Assembly: GCA_022813625.1 (NCBI GenBank)
Contig: JAKLMB010000043.1
Location: forward strand, 1 to 64,000
Direction: 5' to 3'
DNA from: Aaosphaeria pasadenensis
Taxonomy: Eukaryota > Ascomycota > Dothideomycetes > Pleosporales
Length of the DNA stretch: 64,000 nucleotides
The notes beneath the pieces are model-generated. The model had not been told where the DNA came from and did not search any database. It was given only the letters and a program-made list of their open reading frames with translations. The position numbers were made by a program, and so were the translations under genes. Below, in pieces: positions 1 to 9,451 of the stretch. Positions within the stretch are counted from its first letter, which is position 1. Each line of letters begins with the position of its first letter.

Positions 1-77
1 AAGAAGAAGAAGAAGAAGAAGAAGAAGAAGAAGAAGAAGAAGAAGAAGAAGAAGAAGAAGAAGAAGAAGAAGAAGAA
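1..77. repeat. (AAG)n microsatellite at the window edge
   Basis: About 25 uninterrupted AAG units run from the first base. The tract is cut by the window edge, so its true length is unknown. Confidence 0.95.
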
Positions 78-272
78 TGTATATTGCCTGCCGCAGATGC
101 TTTCAGCTAACAGATACTCTTTAAACACTTTCATAGACTAGCAAGTACCCATTTTCCCTTCTCGTATCCCTTGCAAATGAATTCCCCTTCTCATATCCCA
201 TGCAAATGAACTCCCTTATTCATACCGCGGTGGCAAGCAATACAGGTGCGTCCATATAGCTTCACCATCTCT

Positions 273-803
273 CTACGTGTCAGACTCTTGGTGTGCCAAC
301 TCCGATGACTCGATTGCCGCCTTCTGGGATTTGTCCTCCTTATCCAGAACCACCATCACCTCTTCCTTTTGTGCCGTTTTGAGCACATTCTTCTTCCACA
401 TGTTGAACACCTGAACCTCGTCCAGGAACCTCTTTGTTGTCCTTTCTTCTTCACGGGCAATTTGCATGAAGAACTCCTTCTTCTTGTCGTTCAGAAGGTA
501 CCCGACCTTGTTGAGGTTTGGTCGGGAATCTGAATAATAGTTCGGATCGAGTTCGACCTTCCGTTCATCGGTGATGTACAGACAGGGCCCATAGAGTTCC
601 GGGCCTTTCACAATGAGGAGGCCTCTGGTCGCGTACGTGTGGTGGGATCCCATAGCGATGTACGGTACGTCACAGACCTTGAACTCGTACTTGTCATAGT
701 CTGGCTCCGCCATGTCGTGGCTTCCGTTCAGCGCCATGGACGAGAGGATGTTTCTGGCTTGGCTTGTTGACGGCATGGGTTGTTCGGTTGAATTGTTGTT
801 CAT
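273..803 (-). CDS. Hypothetical protein, 176 aa
   Basis: An intact ATG-to-stop frame of 176 codons on the minus strand. I do not recognise the family. There is no signal peptide, membrane segment or Cys motif. The N-terminal 30 residues look disordered (Asn/Ser/Pro-rich). The middle (about residues 35-95) has the mixed hydrophobic and polar composition of a folded domain, with a GPELYGPCLYITD stretch. The C-terminal third is charged and probably helical (KKKEFFMQIAREEERTTKRF). It could be a lineage-specific gene or one exon of a larger model. It lies downstream of the AAG tract. Confidence 0.5.
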   Translation of the reverse strand: MNNNSTEQPMPSTSQARNILSSMALNGSHDMAEPDYDKYEFKVCDVPYIAMGSHHTYATRGLLIVKGPELYGPCLYITDERKVELDPNYYSDSRPNLNKVGYLLNDKKKEFFMQIAREEERTTKRFLDEVQVFNMWKKNVLKTAQKEEVMVVLDKEDKSQKAAIESSELAHQESDT

Positions 804-1818
804 TTTGGTTGAGAAGAAGCGGGTACAGGTAGCGTAATAGAAACAAGGTTGATTGAGAGGGCCTTGAATGGCTGTGTTGGTTCTGCTTCCGGGTGGTATT
901 GGATGGTTGTAGAGGGTGATAGTGAGAGCTTGTACGGGAGGAGAATGGATGGGTGTACAGGATGATGATGATGGATGTATGTACTGGGCGAAGGGGTTCT
1001 TTTAAAAAGAACTTGTTTCCTTCGATGCTTTCACTCTTTGACCACGTGAGGGAGAAGCCCGCCCTCCAGGCGAGGTACAATCTTGATGACCGGTGAAACG
1101 CATTGACATTTTGGTTGCAATACAAACTGTGAGAGAACTAACAATGCAGAGTGACAAGTCAGATAGAGGTTTGATCACTGGCTGGAAAGTTCTATGCCGG
1201 AGCAAACTTGGTCAAATGACGAGATTGCTGCGTCTCTAGACATTCTATTTTGTGAGTTTCTTTGTGCGGCCAATTTTGATGCTTTGCTATGCATGTTGTC
1301 CAAACAAACTTACGGCTGGTAGTGACTGAGTGAATCACTAATTCTTTCAAGGATGAACCGATTGCTGGCCGATAACAATGTACGGTTGGAAGTGTGCAGA
1401 AAGTTCGAACCATCGGTCACTGACGTATCAGGAGCAAAGTCGGCCTGGTGCAATTGTGTCTCGTGGCTAATCGTTACGAAGGAGGCGTGCAGTTCAAACA
1501 TTCAATACTGTGGCTTTCAAGGCATCTACATGTACTCATGTAGGTGTTTGGGTACCAGCCAACAACACGGGGATGGATCGGCAGAAAAGCGATGTGATTG
1601 GCTGGGATCGCCTCAATATTCGCTAACGTAGACATGCATCTGAAGCCGAGACAACTCTACACTGTGCATCCAGAAACAAAGGAACATCCTCAATTACCCC
1701 GAGCACCGCAATTCAACTCTGCCTAGTAAGACTTTCATACATCTCCATTCCTACCGTGCCGTTAACAAGATCACAGTTACCTCCAAATCCAGCACCGCAA
1801 GAGAATCCAACCCCCAAG
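804..1818. other. Intergenic, no supported gene
   Basis: About 1 kb between two diverging genes. Short open frames occur on both strands, but none has a domain, coding-like composition or splice continuity I can defend. The stretch just before 1819 is C-rich and probably the 5' leader of the DUF952 gene. Confidence 0.6.
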
Positions 1819-2208
1819 ATGCCCGCTCCATCCCCGCTCCCCACCTACCTCTACAAAATCCTCCCATCGGCGCCTCCCTCTCCTCTCCCCGCCGTCCTCC
1901 CCCTCTCAGATCTCGACCGTAACGACGGCTACATCCATCTATCGACCTCCGAGCAGGTCCCCGGGACGGCGGATAAATTCTTCGGTACCTTCGATTCGCT
2001 GTGGCTTTTGAAGATCAAGTACGACGTCGTGGCCGGCGGCGTCGACGGCGAGGGAAATAAGGCGGGAGGGGAGATCAGATGGGAGGAGGTGGGTAGGGGT
2101 TGCTTTGGGCACTTGTATGGGAGTTCATTGGGGGTGGGGAATGTGGAGAGTGTTGAGAAAGTGGACAGGAGCGGAAGCTGGGTGGAGAGTTTGAGGTTGG
2201 AGTACTAG
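1819..2208 (+). CDS. DUF952 family protein, 129 aa
   Basis: A small cytosolic protein of the DUF952 family (PF06108), whose biochemical function is not established. Seen here: an N-terminal TYLYKIL strand, then PLSDLDRNDGYIHLST, the family's signature 'D..dGFIHlS' segment, followed by a DSLWLLKI strand and a C-terminal RWEE...FGHLYG segment, in the expected order. The length is usual for the family. The frame is open upstream to 1756, but only from a GTG; the ATG at 1819 has A at -3, so I start there. It is single-exon. It ends convergently with the mitochondrial PPR-like gene, leaving 148 bases between the stop codons. Confidence 0.85.
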   Translation: MPAPSPLPTYLYKILPSAPPSPLPAVLPLSDLDRNDGYIHLSTSEQVPGTADKFFGTFDSLWLLKIKYDVVAGGVDGEGNKAGGEIRWEEVGRGCFGHLYGSSLGVGNVESVEKVDRSGSWVESLRLEY

Positions 2209-2356
2209 AGGGAGTTTCATGGGGGTTTTGAGGCGATGGAAGGGGACGAGGGAATGAGAGGATGCGCACGGATTGGGAACATGTTGTAATTCACGATGGA
2301 TATGTTTCTGTTCAAACATACGGCTTTTGCTATCTTAAGGGTAACCATTACAGCAA

Positions 2357-4873
2357 CTAGACGCTACTTTTATACACTATAGGTTCGAGATCAGACTTGT
2401 CGACGGCCTCTATGGCCTTGTCATGTCCGCTAGCAGCCCAGGTCTTCCCCAAACTCTTGAAAAGATGCCAACTCGCTTCACGCGAAAGGCGCGGATGCCA
2501 TGACAGGCGACGTTCAGTAGTTTCATCGAGGAGCCGAGTCTCACAAAACAGAGGCTCACCCCAGATCTCATTGACTTCTCGAACATAGTCATCGTATGCC
2601 TTGGTATTAGCCAGCGCCATTATCCTGTTGGCCTTCACGTATGAGTGTCCGCGACCGAACAAGTTGATAAATTGCATCTGCAGTGCTTTTACTACTGTAT
2701 CGACGTGCACAGGAACACCGAGGTCGCGCAGCTCTACGAGCAATTTGAGCCCGATGCTCCAATCAGAACGGCTCATGACGCCCCGACGCAGGAATCTTCG
2801 TCGATACTGTCTCTTTGCAGCGTTCGTAGAAAACAATCCTTGCTCCAGGGTTGCATTGGATAGCAGTCCAGCACGGAATCCCCACGTGATGATGGCTTGC
2901 TGAAAACTTTTGGGGAATAGCTGCCCAATCGGGTGCGAGGGGTGGTCCAGTGATTGCGGTATGAACGATTTGCGATAATAATGCCTAGGATTGACCCGGA
3001 GTAGCTTTTCATGGGCGGCGTCAAAATTGGCCGGCCTCGACAAGGAGGCGAATCGTAAATCGTTACGGGGAGCGTACCATGACAGAAGCCAGAGAACGAG
3101 TCGTCTAAGTTCTTTCATGCGCTGAAGTTTTCCAAAGCGGCGCAGCACTTCTGTCCAGGATCGAGGGTGTATATTTACCATGCCGTACTCATTCATCACT
3201 ATGTAAATACTCGCGACAAGGCGCAGATCGTCGAAAGGATATTGCTGCAGAAGCTTGGGTCGCTTCCCTATGGACCTTGGTCGTAGTATGTCCCTAATCG
3301 CCATGAAGGATTCTCGTGAGAGCGCAAGCTCTTTTGCTTGCATGTCTTGCAAGATCCGCATGATTTCGGACGGATCGCGCTGTCTGATGCGAGCTTGTAG
3401 GACGAGGTTCCAAGACTCAGCATTGGAATCATTATGGAAAAGGCTGAGGATCGCAAGTGTACGGTGAGTTTGTGTCCAGTCTTTCTGCTCTAAATAGAAG
3501 TCCAGCAACTTCTTTTGCATGTCTCTGTCGTCATACACATCGGGATGCTGGTCGCTATCGAGAATGCTTTTGACCAACTCATATCGACCGCCCATCGTAA
3601 ATTTCTCGACTGCTAGCGAGAACACACACCCTTTCAGAGCGATCCCAGCCTGTTTGAGGCCTGAGAGAGAGTTGTGAAGCTCTTCTAAAGATTCAGCTCT
3701 TAATCCCAGCATACGGACTGCCTGGGGCCCGATCTCGTTGACTCCGAGCATGACCAGACCCTGGATGATCGATGCCGGTGTGAAAGCTCTCGTGGCGAAA
3801 AGTCTGGCACAGAAAGCATCGTCGAACCGAACGTGCGCTGTCTTGCGACCCGCTAGGCGGCGAAGCAAGTCCTGGTCGTACACGGGATTGCCAATCCGTC
3901 CATCTTCTAGTTGGTTATGGGAACTCCCTCTCTTTTCGATGACATGGTCACCTGATTCCACCTGATCTTTTGGTGGAAAACCTGTGAAGAAAAGTCGGAC
4001 AATCGGATGTAGGAGCGTAGATTCCGAGGGAAGGTCTCCCCGCTGCGTGCAAGACACGTGCCACTGACGAGCGAGCCATATCTGGCCTCTGTCGCAAAGG
4101 AAAGGAACGATCGCATCATAGATGTTCCGCTCGTTGCTCGTTTTGTAAATGAGCATTAAAGCTTTGAGGGCTCCCAAATTATAGCCCACACCTTCGCCTA
4201 ACAGCTCGAGTAGAGGAAGCCTCCTTATATGTAACTTTACTAGCATTCGATGATGATAATCTAATGCTAAGTTGGACGCTTGTGGAAGCCAATGTAACAT
4301 GCAACTCAGGTAGAGATGTGGATATATGTTACCGGTTGCGCTTAATATATGAGCAGCATGATCAATGACCGGTTCGACTAGATGCGGGTTCCTCAAAAGG
4401 GTCGTCCATAAAACTTTGGACTCTGGAGTATCGGTAGTAGGCAATTGGTGACCACGGAGTACCAACTGGGTCCAGAAAACACGTATCCCATTTGCGCCAT
4501 AGACCCTCTCAACGTAGAGAATGGTTCTTGCCAATATTTGGACTCTCTCGACCCCTTCTCTTAGTTCTATTCGTGGCCACAGCGAGTTTTGAAGTTCATG
4601 TACCAGGCCTTGCTGGCTCGGCACATGTCTGATCAGAACAGCACCCGAAGGTCCAGATTTAGGGAGGGCTTTCACAAGCCTATTGGTTTTCAAGGTGGCA
4701 TTTTTCGAGACACCGTTTGGAGAGGAGGAGGGAACGGATGCGGAGGCGGAGGAGGAGAAGCAACAGCGCGCGGTAGGTGATGATATGGACGGGAGCTCAG
4801 AGTTAGCGACCAGGCTTCTGAGGGCCCTTATCGCAGATGGACTGGCAAGAAGCCTATCTAGGGCCGTGGGCAT
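2357..4873 (-). CDS. Mitochondrial pentatricopeptide-repeat-like protein, 838 aa
   Basis: A large single-exon protein, probably imported into mitochondria and acting on organellar RNA or translation. The N-terminus (MPTALDRLLASPSAIRALRS, then a Ser/Pro-rich stretch) is basic, free of acidic residues apart from one Asp, and looks like a presequence. The body is a run of helical pairs; the segment with ESWNLVLQARIRQRDPSEIMRILQDM resembles a PPR unit, and other units are diverged. No catalytic domain is visible. The frame is open upstream to 4942, but only from a TTG; the ATG at 4873 both gives the presequence and is the first ATG. It diverges from the cytochrome oxidase subunit gene 248 bases away. 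The PPR assignment rests on weak repeats and could be replaced by another alpha-solenoid family. Confidence 0.75.
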   Translation of the reverse strand: MPTALDRLLASPSAIRALRSLVANSELPSISSPTARCCFSSSASASVPSSSPNGVSKNATLKTNRLVKALPKSGPSGAVLIRHVPSQQGLVHELQNSLWPRIELREGVERVQILARTILYVERVYGANGIRVFWTQLVLRGHQLPTTDTPESKVLWTTLLRNPHLVEPVIDHAAHILSATGNIYPHLYLSCMLHWLPQASNLALDYHHRMLVKLHIRRLPLLELLGEGVGYNLGALKALMLIYKTSNERNIYDAIVPFLCDRGQIWLARQWHVSCTQRGDLPSESTLLHPIVRLFFTGFPPKDQVESGDHVIEKRGSSHNQLEDGRIGNPVYDQDLLRRLAGRKTAHVRFDDAFCARLFATRAFTPASIIQGLVMLGVNEIGPQAVRMLGLRAESLEELHNSLSGLKQAGIALKGCVFSLAVEKFTMGGRYELVKSILDSDQHPDVYDDRDMQKKLLDFYLEQKDWTQTHRTLAILSLFHNDSNAESWNLVLQARIRQRDPSEIMRILQDMQAKELALSRESFMAIRDILRPRSIGKRPKLLQQYPFDDLRLVASIYIVMNEYGMVNIHPRSWTEVLRRFGKLQRMKELRRLVLWLLSWYAPRNDLRFASLSRPANFDAAHEKLLRVNPRHYYRKSFIPQSLDHPSHPIGQLFPKSFQQAIITWGFRAGLLSNATLEQGLFSTNAAKRQYRRRFLRRGVMSRSDWSIGLKLLVELRDLGVPVHVDTVVKALQMQFINLFGRGHSYVKANRIMALANTKAYDDYVREVNEIWGEPLFCETRLLDETTERRLSWHPRLSREASWHLFKSLGKTWAASGHDKAIEAVDKSDLEPIVYKSSV

Positions 4874-5121
4874 GAAAAAAACGTCAACAAGGCGATGTAT
4901 TACAGTCCATTGGAGAATGCATGGGCAATAATATTGTGGCAAGGATCAATTCATTGCTTGGAAGCTTTGCGGAACTTTTGGAGATGACTAAGTAGTTCTT
5001 CTTGGCACTGTCGTCGCTTGAATCTGAGATCAGTCGATACCTCAACCCCAACCGACAAACACCACCACCAGCCCTTCCATTGTCCCCGCGAACCGGTTGC
5101 AATCACTCTCCACTCTTCACA
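4874..5121. promoter_or_regulatory. Shared divergent promoter of two mitochondrial genes
   Basis: The 248 bases between the start codons of the PPR-like gene (minus) and the COX7A gene (plus) must hold both promoters and leaders. An inverted CCAAT (ATTGG) lies at 4909-4913; CCAAT is the HAP complex site in fungi. No TATA box is evident. Confidence 0.55.
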
Positions 5122-5642
5122 ATGGCAGGGTATGTCACTCTCCGATATGATATCTGCACCTTTGGACCACCCGAGCGCCCTCATGGCTCTGCCTTGGCTG
5201 GATCGTCCGCACGCTTAGCTTGGTGCTAACAGCTAAACAGCTTCGTCAACCGCGAGAACCGCGTCCCTCACTACCAGCGCCTCTTCCAGAAGCATGATGG
5301 TCTCCGACTTTGGGAGAAGGTGCGTTACGAATCCTGGGGGTTGCGACATTGCGCCGTGGCTGCAGTTATACCCAAGTCCGAAGATTGCGCATGGCAATCG
5401 AGCACCCCAGAAGCTCGAAAAGATGGAGTAGGAGTAGAAGAAAGCATCTGCTAACGAATCTCTTGTTCTAGTCCCGCGGAAAGTACATCATGCCCGTCTA
5501 CAAGGCCATTCTGTTCGGCAGCTTCGCTTCCAGCATGTACATGATGGGCCGTCTTGTCCTTGTATGTACCTGCTATCAATTGCATGACCTTCCCACTACT
5601 GACATCTACAAGGGACACAAGACTTGGTTCGGAAAGAACTAG
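5122..5642 (+). CDS. Cytochrome c oxidase subunit VIIa, 68 aa, four exons
   Basis: A small inner-membrane subunit of respiratory complex IV. Exons are 5122-5129, 5241-5319, 5472-5561 and 5613-5642; donors are GTATGT, GTGCGT and GTATGT, and all frames join. The protein begins MAGFVNRENRVPHYQRLFQ, as in fungal subunit VIIa. It then has a basic matrix-side linker (SRGKYIMPVYK), one membrane helix (AILFGSFASSMYMMGRLVL, about residues 41-59) and ends HKTWFGKN. The first exon encodes only two whole codons plus two bases, so gene finders could miss it. It is divergent from a likely mitochondrial protein gene. The family call is from memory of fungal homologues. Confidence 0.88.
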
Positions 5643-6269
5643 ATATCAATTAGACGAAAGGAAAGGCGGGGGACTGCCGGCAACATCGGAGGACATTGTG
5701 CCCACCACCTGTACAAACAATCGACACAGTCTTCAATTTAGAACGTTTCCTATGTCCTGAATACTTTCTGTTACTCGTACCTTGAAAATAACCCGTGATC
5801 GGCTGTGTGATGCCCTGCAATACGTTTCTATCGTATCTCCATCGACTAAGAGGTAGAACCGTCGAGTCTACCAATCGAAATCACGGAGTTTCAAATTCTT
5901 AATGCAGGGAACTCGTCTCTATCAATTGCAACATTTAGGCTATTGGATACAACAGTAGCCCCATCGCAATTGAATCATTTACATCGTGGACCATTATGAT
6001 ATTCCATATATAACTACGGTACCAGCACTTGAATGGTGTGATGTGTGTTATTAATGGGTTATTAAGAATCCCGTTCACGGCTCAGCGAATCATCATACCA
6101 ACCTGATTAGTGTTAGCGTAATACGCCGAGCCAAAACGTCAGTAGCCGAGATTGGTCCATTCGAACTGGAACCGATTGGAACGACAACCTTCCCCCAGCT
6201 CCTTCGCTCCACCACCACCACCTCCTCCGCCTCCACACATTCAATTGTGTTGACAACACAGTCACCACA
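5643..6269. other. Intergenic, no supported gene
   Basis: 3' region of the COX7A gene and promoter/leader of the CCDC47-type gene. The last 90 bases include pyrimidine-rich CCACCACCACC sequence typical of fungal leaders. No open frame of note. Confidence 0.6.
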
Positions 6270-7735
6270 ATGGCCGACTTCGTGAAGGGTATCTTTGGTG
6301 GCCAGAAGCCTGCACCTGCTCCTGTCAGTGGCGATGACGGTATGTCTTTCCCCATCCTCTGCTTGATGCACCGCGCATCCGACCGCTCTACGCTCCATTA
6401 TGAGCTATATCGCGTGCGCAAGCATCACTAACGGGCCTCCAGACTTTGCCGACTATGCGGGCGCTCCTGACCCTGAGCCAGCATCGCTATCAGCATTCAC
6501 CACCGCCTCGGCACCATCTGCCGCTCCTACGTCCACTGTTGGACAGGTTCCTTACACAAAATGGTACCGAGTGTGGGAGCGTGTTACCATTGACGACTTC
6601 AAGCTAGAACTCTACGTCCTGCCATTCCTCCTCCTAGTGGTCGTCGTGCATCTCTGGGGGACACGAAGAAACCGTAGCAAGGCCAGGACCTGGATCAAAG
6701 CCCATGCGCCTGTGCTACAACAGGAATTCGCGCAGGTGGGATACGTCCGCCCGCAGCCATCTGCAGACGGTGCCGCCCCACAGGAGGCAGCAAATCCCGA
6801 TAAGCTTCTCAAGGAGAAGGCTGCAGATACCTACATGAGCTACGCCACTGGTCGTCAGAATGTCGCCTTTATCGATTTCAAGTTGACATTGGCAAAGAGG
6901 TACAACCCCCTGATGCGCTTCGGTGAGGCCGCAATTGGAATGTTCTTCGAGAGTCTGCCCGCAACCCAGGAGCGATTGGAAGCCACGTCCTATGTGTTTG
7001 ACGGCAAGGAGGGTCAAATTGCCCCTTTCTATGGAAAGGGAGACGAGAAAAAGGTCCCCAACAGCACCTTCGATGGATTTGTCTGGGCTGTCGTTCACAA
7101 GGATCTCATGAAGCGTCTTCGTGAGGATCGCTATGATCTGTCGCTCACCTCCTCCAAGGACCACGCCAAACTTCCGCTCTGGGTCACCGTCATGAGCGAG
7201 AATGCCGAAATCACTGAGACTCTCCTCACGCCCGAATTGATCAAGGCAATCAACGATGCAGGTGATGACTTCGAGGCCCTAGTCATTAGTGACCAACCCA
7301 TGGACCAGCCTAAGAAGTAAGTGAACAACCACGATATTGCAGTATTTGTGGTATTGACCATAGTTTAGGCTTGACGATACCACCCCTCGCAAGCGTATCA
7401 ACCTGTCCCTCAAGCTTAGCTCAAACTACGAGTCAACGCTCCCGCTATTCCAATATTTCCTACGTCTTCCCGACCATCTTGTATCCGCTGCTCACTTCCG
7501 ACCTGAGGCCATGCGTCGCATCAAGCAAACGCGCGAGGAACAGATTGCTAAGTTGCGTAAATTGGACGACGAGGAGAAGGCAGAGGAGCGCAAGCTATTG
7601 GGCGACAAGGCTAAGAAGGACAAGCGTGACCAAATGCTTGGTCGCATGAGCGCTTCTGAACAGAAGAAGTACCTCGACAAGGAGCGTGAAAGGGAAAACA
7701 AAAAGCGTGCCAAGGGAAAGACTGTCAAAGCATAG
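6270..7735 (+). CDS. CCDC47-like ER membrane protein (DUF1682), 436 aa
   Basis: Homologue of CCDC47, the ER protein that in animals acts in the PAT complex beside the Sec61 translocon in multipass protein insertion. Exons: 6270-6339, 6443-7316, 7369-7735. The joins restore frame exactly (GAC and AAG codons split). Order: short N-terminal region with an Ala/Ser/Pro-rich loop, one membrane helix at about residues 79-96 (LYVLPFLLLVVVVHLWG), a long conserved cytosolic domain (VDFKLTL-like and FDGFVWAVVHKDLMKRLREDRYDL segments), then a Lys/Glu-rich coiled-coil tail from about residue 362 with a KKRAKGK end. The length is close to animal CCDC47 (about 480). Retention of the basic tail, which is ribosome-proximal in animals, suggests a conserved role; that is inference. 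Confidence 0.88.
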
Positions 7736-9451
7736 TCTCAATCTTCGATTGTATAGAGGCTTGGGTACCTACGTTTTAATGAAGTTGTTGGAAGGAGCAT
7801 CGTCACCTGGAAACTGCCTTCGCACGTCTCTGGATAATGTCATAAGGGTGGGTTCGTTGTATATTGTAATTTTAGGCTAGCCTCTGTAGGTATATTGAAA
7901 AATATGAGACTGATAGTCTCTGTCTGTCTCAACGGTACTCCGTGCTACATATCAACCCAACAATCCTAACCCAGCCATATCCCCGATCAAAGGCCCTCAA
8001 GAAAGTTTCGTCACGGCGCAGATGCATCATTTGTTTTATGGGGCGCATTGATACGCTGAGTACTCCACATCTATAAGCTGTTGTTCGGTGAGCTTCAAGA
8101 GATTGAACGGTGAGCTGTCTACTCCTCCAGAGGTCCAAATCATGGGTTGAATAGTGTCACGGCGCGTCTGACCGATAAACTTTGGGGGCCCCTGACCTGG
8201 TTAACTTCGATCCAGCCACCTGGCTCTCAAGCCTGTGATATGAGCAACCTGAGATCTATTGTGGATCCTATGTCGATGCTCTGTAGTCGGCTATGCTTAT
8301 CTGCTTACGAACGAATGGTTACTTTGGTACTTCCATGGTCTTCCAGAATCACATTACGTTGCCTTGCTCAGTGTGCTTCTAGTACGGAAAAGAATATTCA
8401 CCATACTTGTTGTGTATGCTTGTACGCTCACTTTGGCTTCACCATGCTCAATGTCAGTGCGGATGTTCGCCGGTGGTTACACAGTACCATCCCTAAAAGC
8501 GCCCTGATGCGGCATCGTACAGTTAAACCTAGCTAGCCTGCAGACTCACATGCATACTGCAGGTTCCACTGACGCTGGCAAGAAATCATCTGCATTTACA
8601 CTGTGAGCAAGTCCTTAAAGCAAGATCATGAATTTGCGCTTTGGTCCGATATTGAGCGTGAATTGGTCGGTCAACGAGCCGGACAGGTGCATTGCATTCC
8701 GACCCAGTTCAAGGCCACGTACGCTCCAGCAACAGCGACCGAATCTGGTATGTGGCGAGCAGCGGGTAGATGCCGGCCTATAGGCACGCGAGTGACAGCT
8801 GTCAGTGGTTGTCTTCAATTGCGTCTCAAGATAGAATGCCTTTCAGTCCCCGTCGAGCTCTGACAGCTCCCTCACCGATCCTTCATCAGACGTCTGAACG
8901 AGGGATGCAAAGAAAAATATCCTCAACCTTGGATAGGGATGCAGAGGTATCACAACTAGCCTCACGCGCCATACCTAGGAAACGGTGGCAGGGGTCCAAG
9001 GATACCGTGCCCGCATTCCAGGTCCACTGCCACTAGCTAGATGCGAGAGCTCTGGCAGCAGAAGAGATCTGCAAAGGGAACATCCAGGGCAAACTTCGGT
9101 TGGGGAAGAGTTCCCGGAAAAGGATTGATCATTGCCCAATCTCAAGCCTTCCCTTGCTCGCGGTTGCTCCCCGTGGTCCCTCAGTCAACTATCTGGCTTG
9201 CGGATACATAAAGCCCTGAGTCGCACCCGGAAGGGCATGTGAGGTCTGGTAGGGGTCAGGTTTGACATCGTACCAACTAAGATACGTCAATCGGTTGCTA
9301 GTTTTCTCTTTGCTGTGGGAGCTTATATTGCCTTGACGGCATTCGCATTTTCATTTCTGCAGAGTGGTTTCATACAGAGCAGCTTTCTCATTTCCCCCAG
9401 GCAATCTCTTAGGTATACCAGAATATCGAGAGCTAGCTCAAACATCCAATC
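7736..9451. other. Intergenic, no supported gene
   Basis: About 1.7 kb with only short, poorly composed open frames on both strands (longest about 130 codons at 8147-8536, without a domain or credible start context). The final 250 bases are probably the chitinase promoter. Confidence 0.55.
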
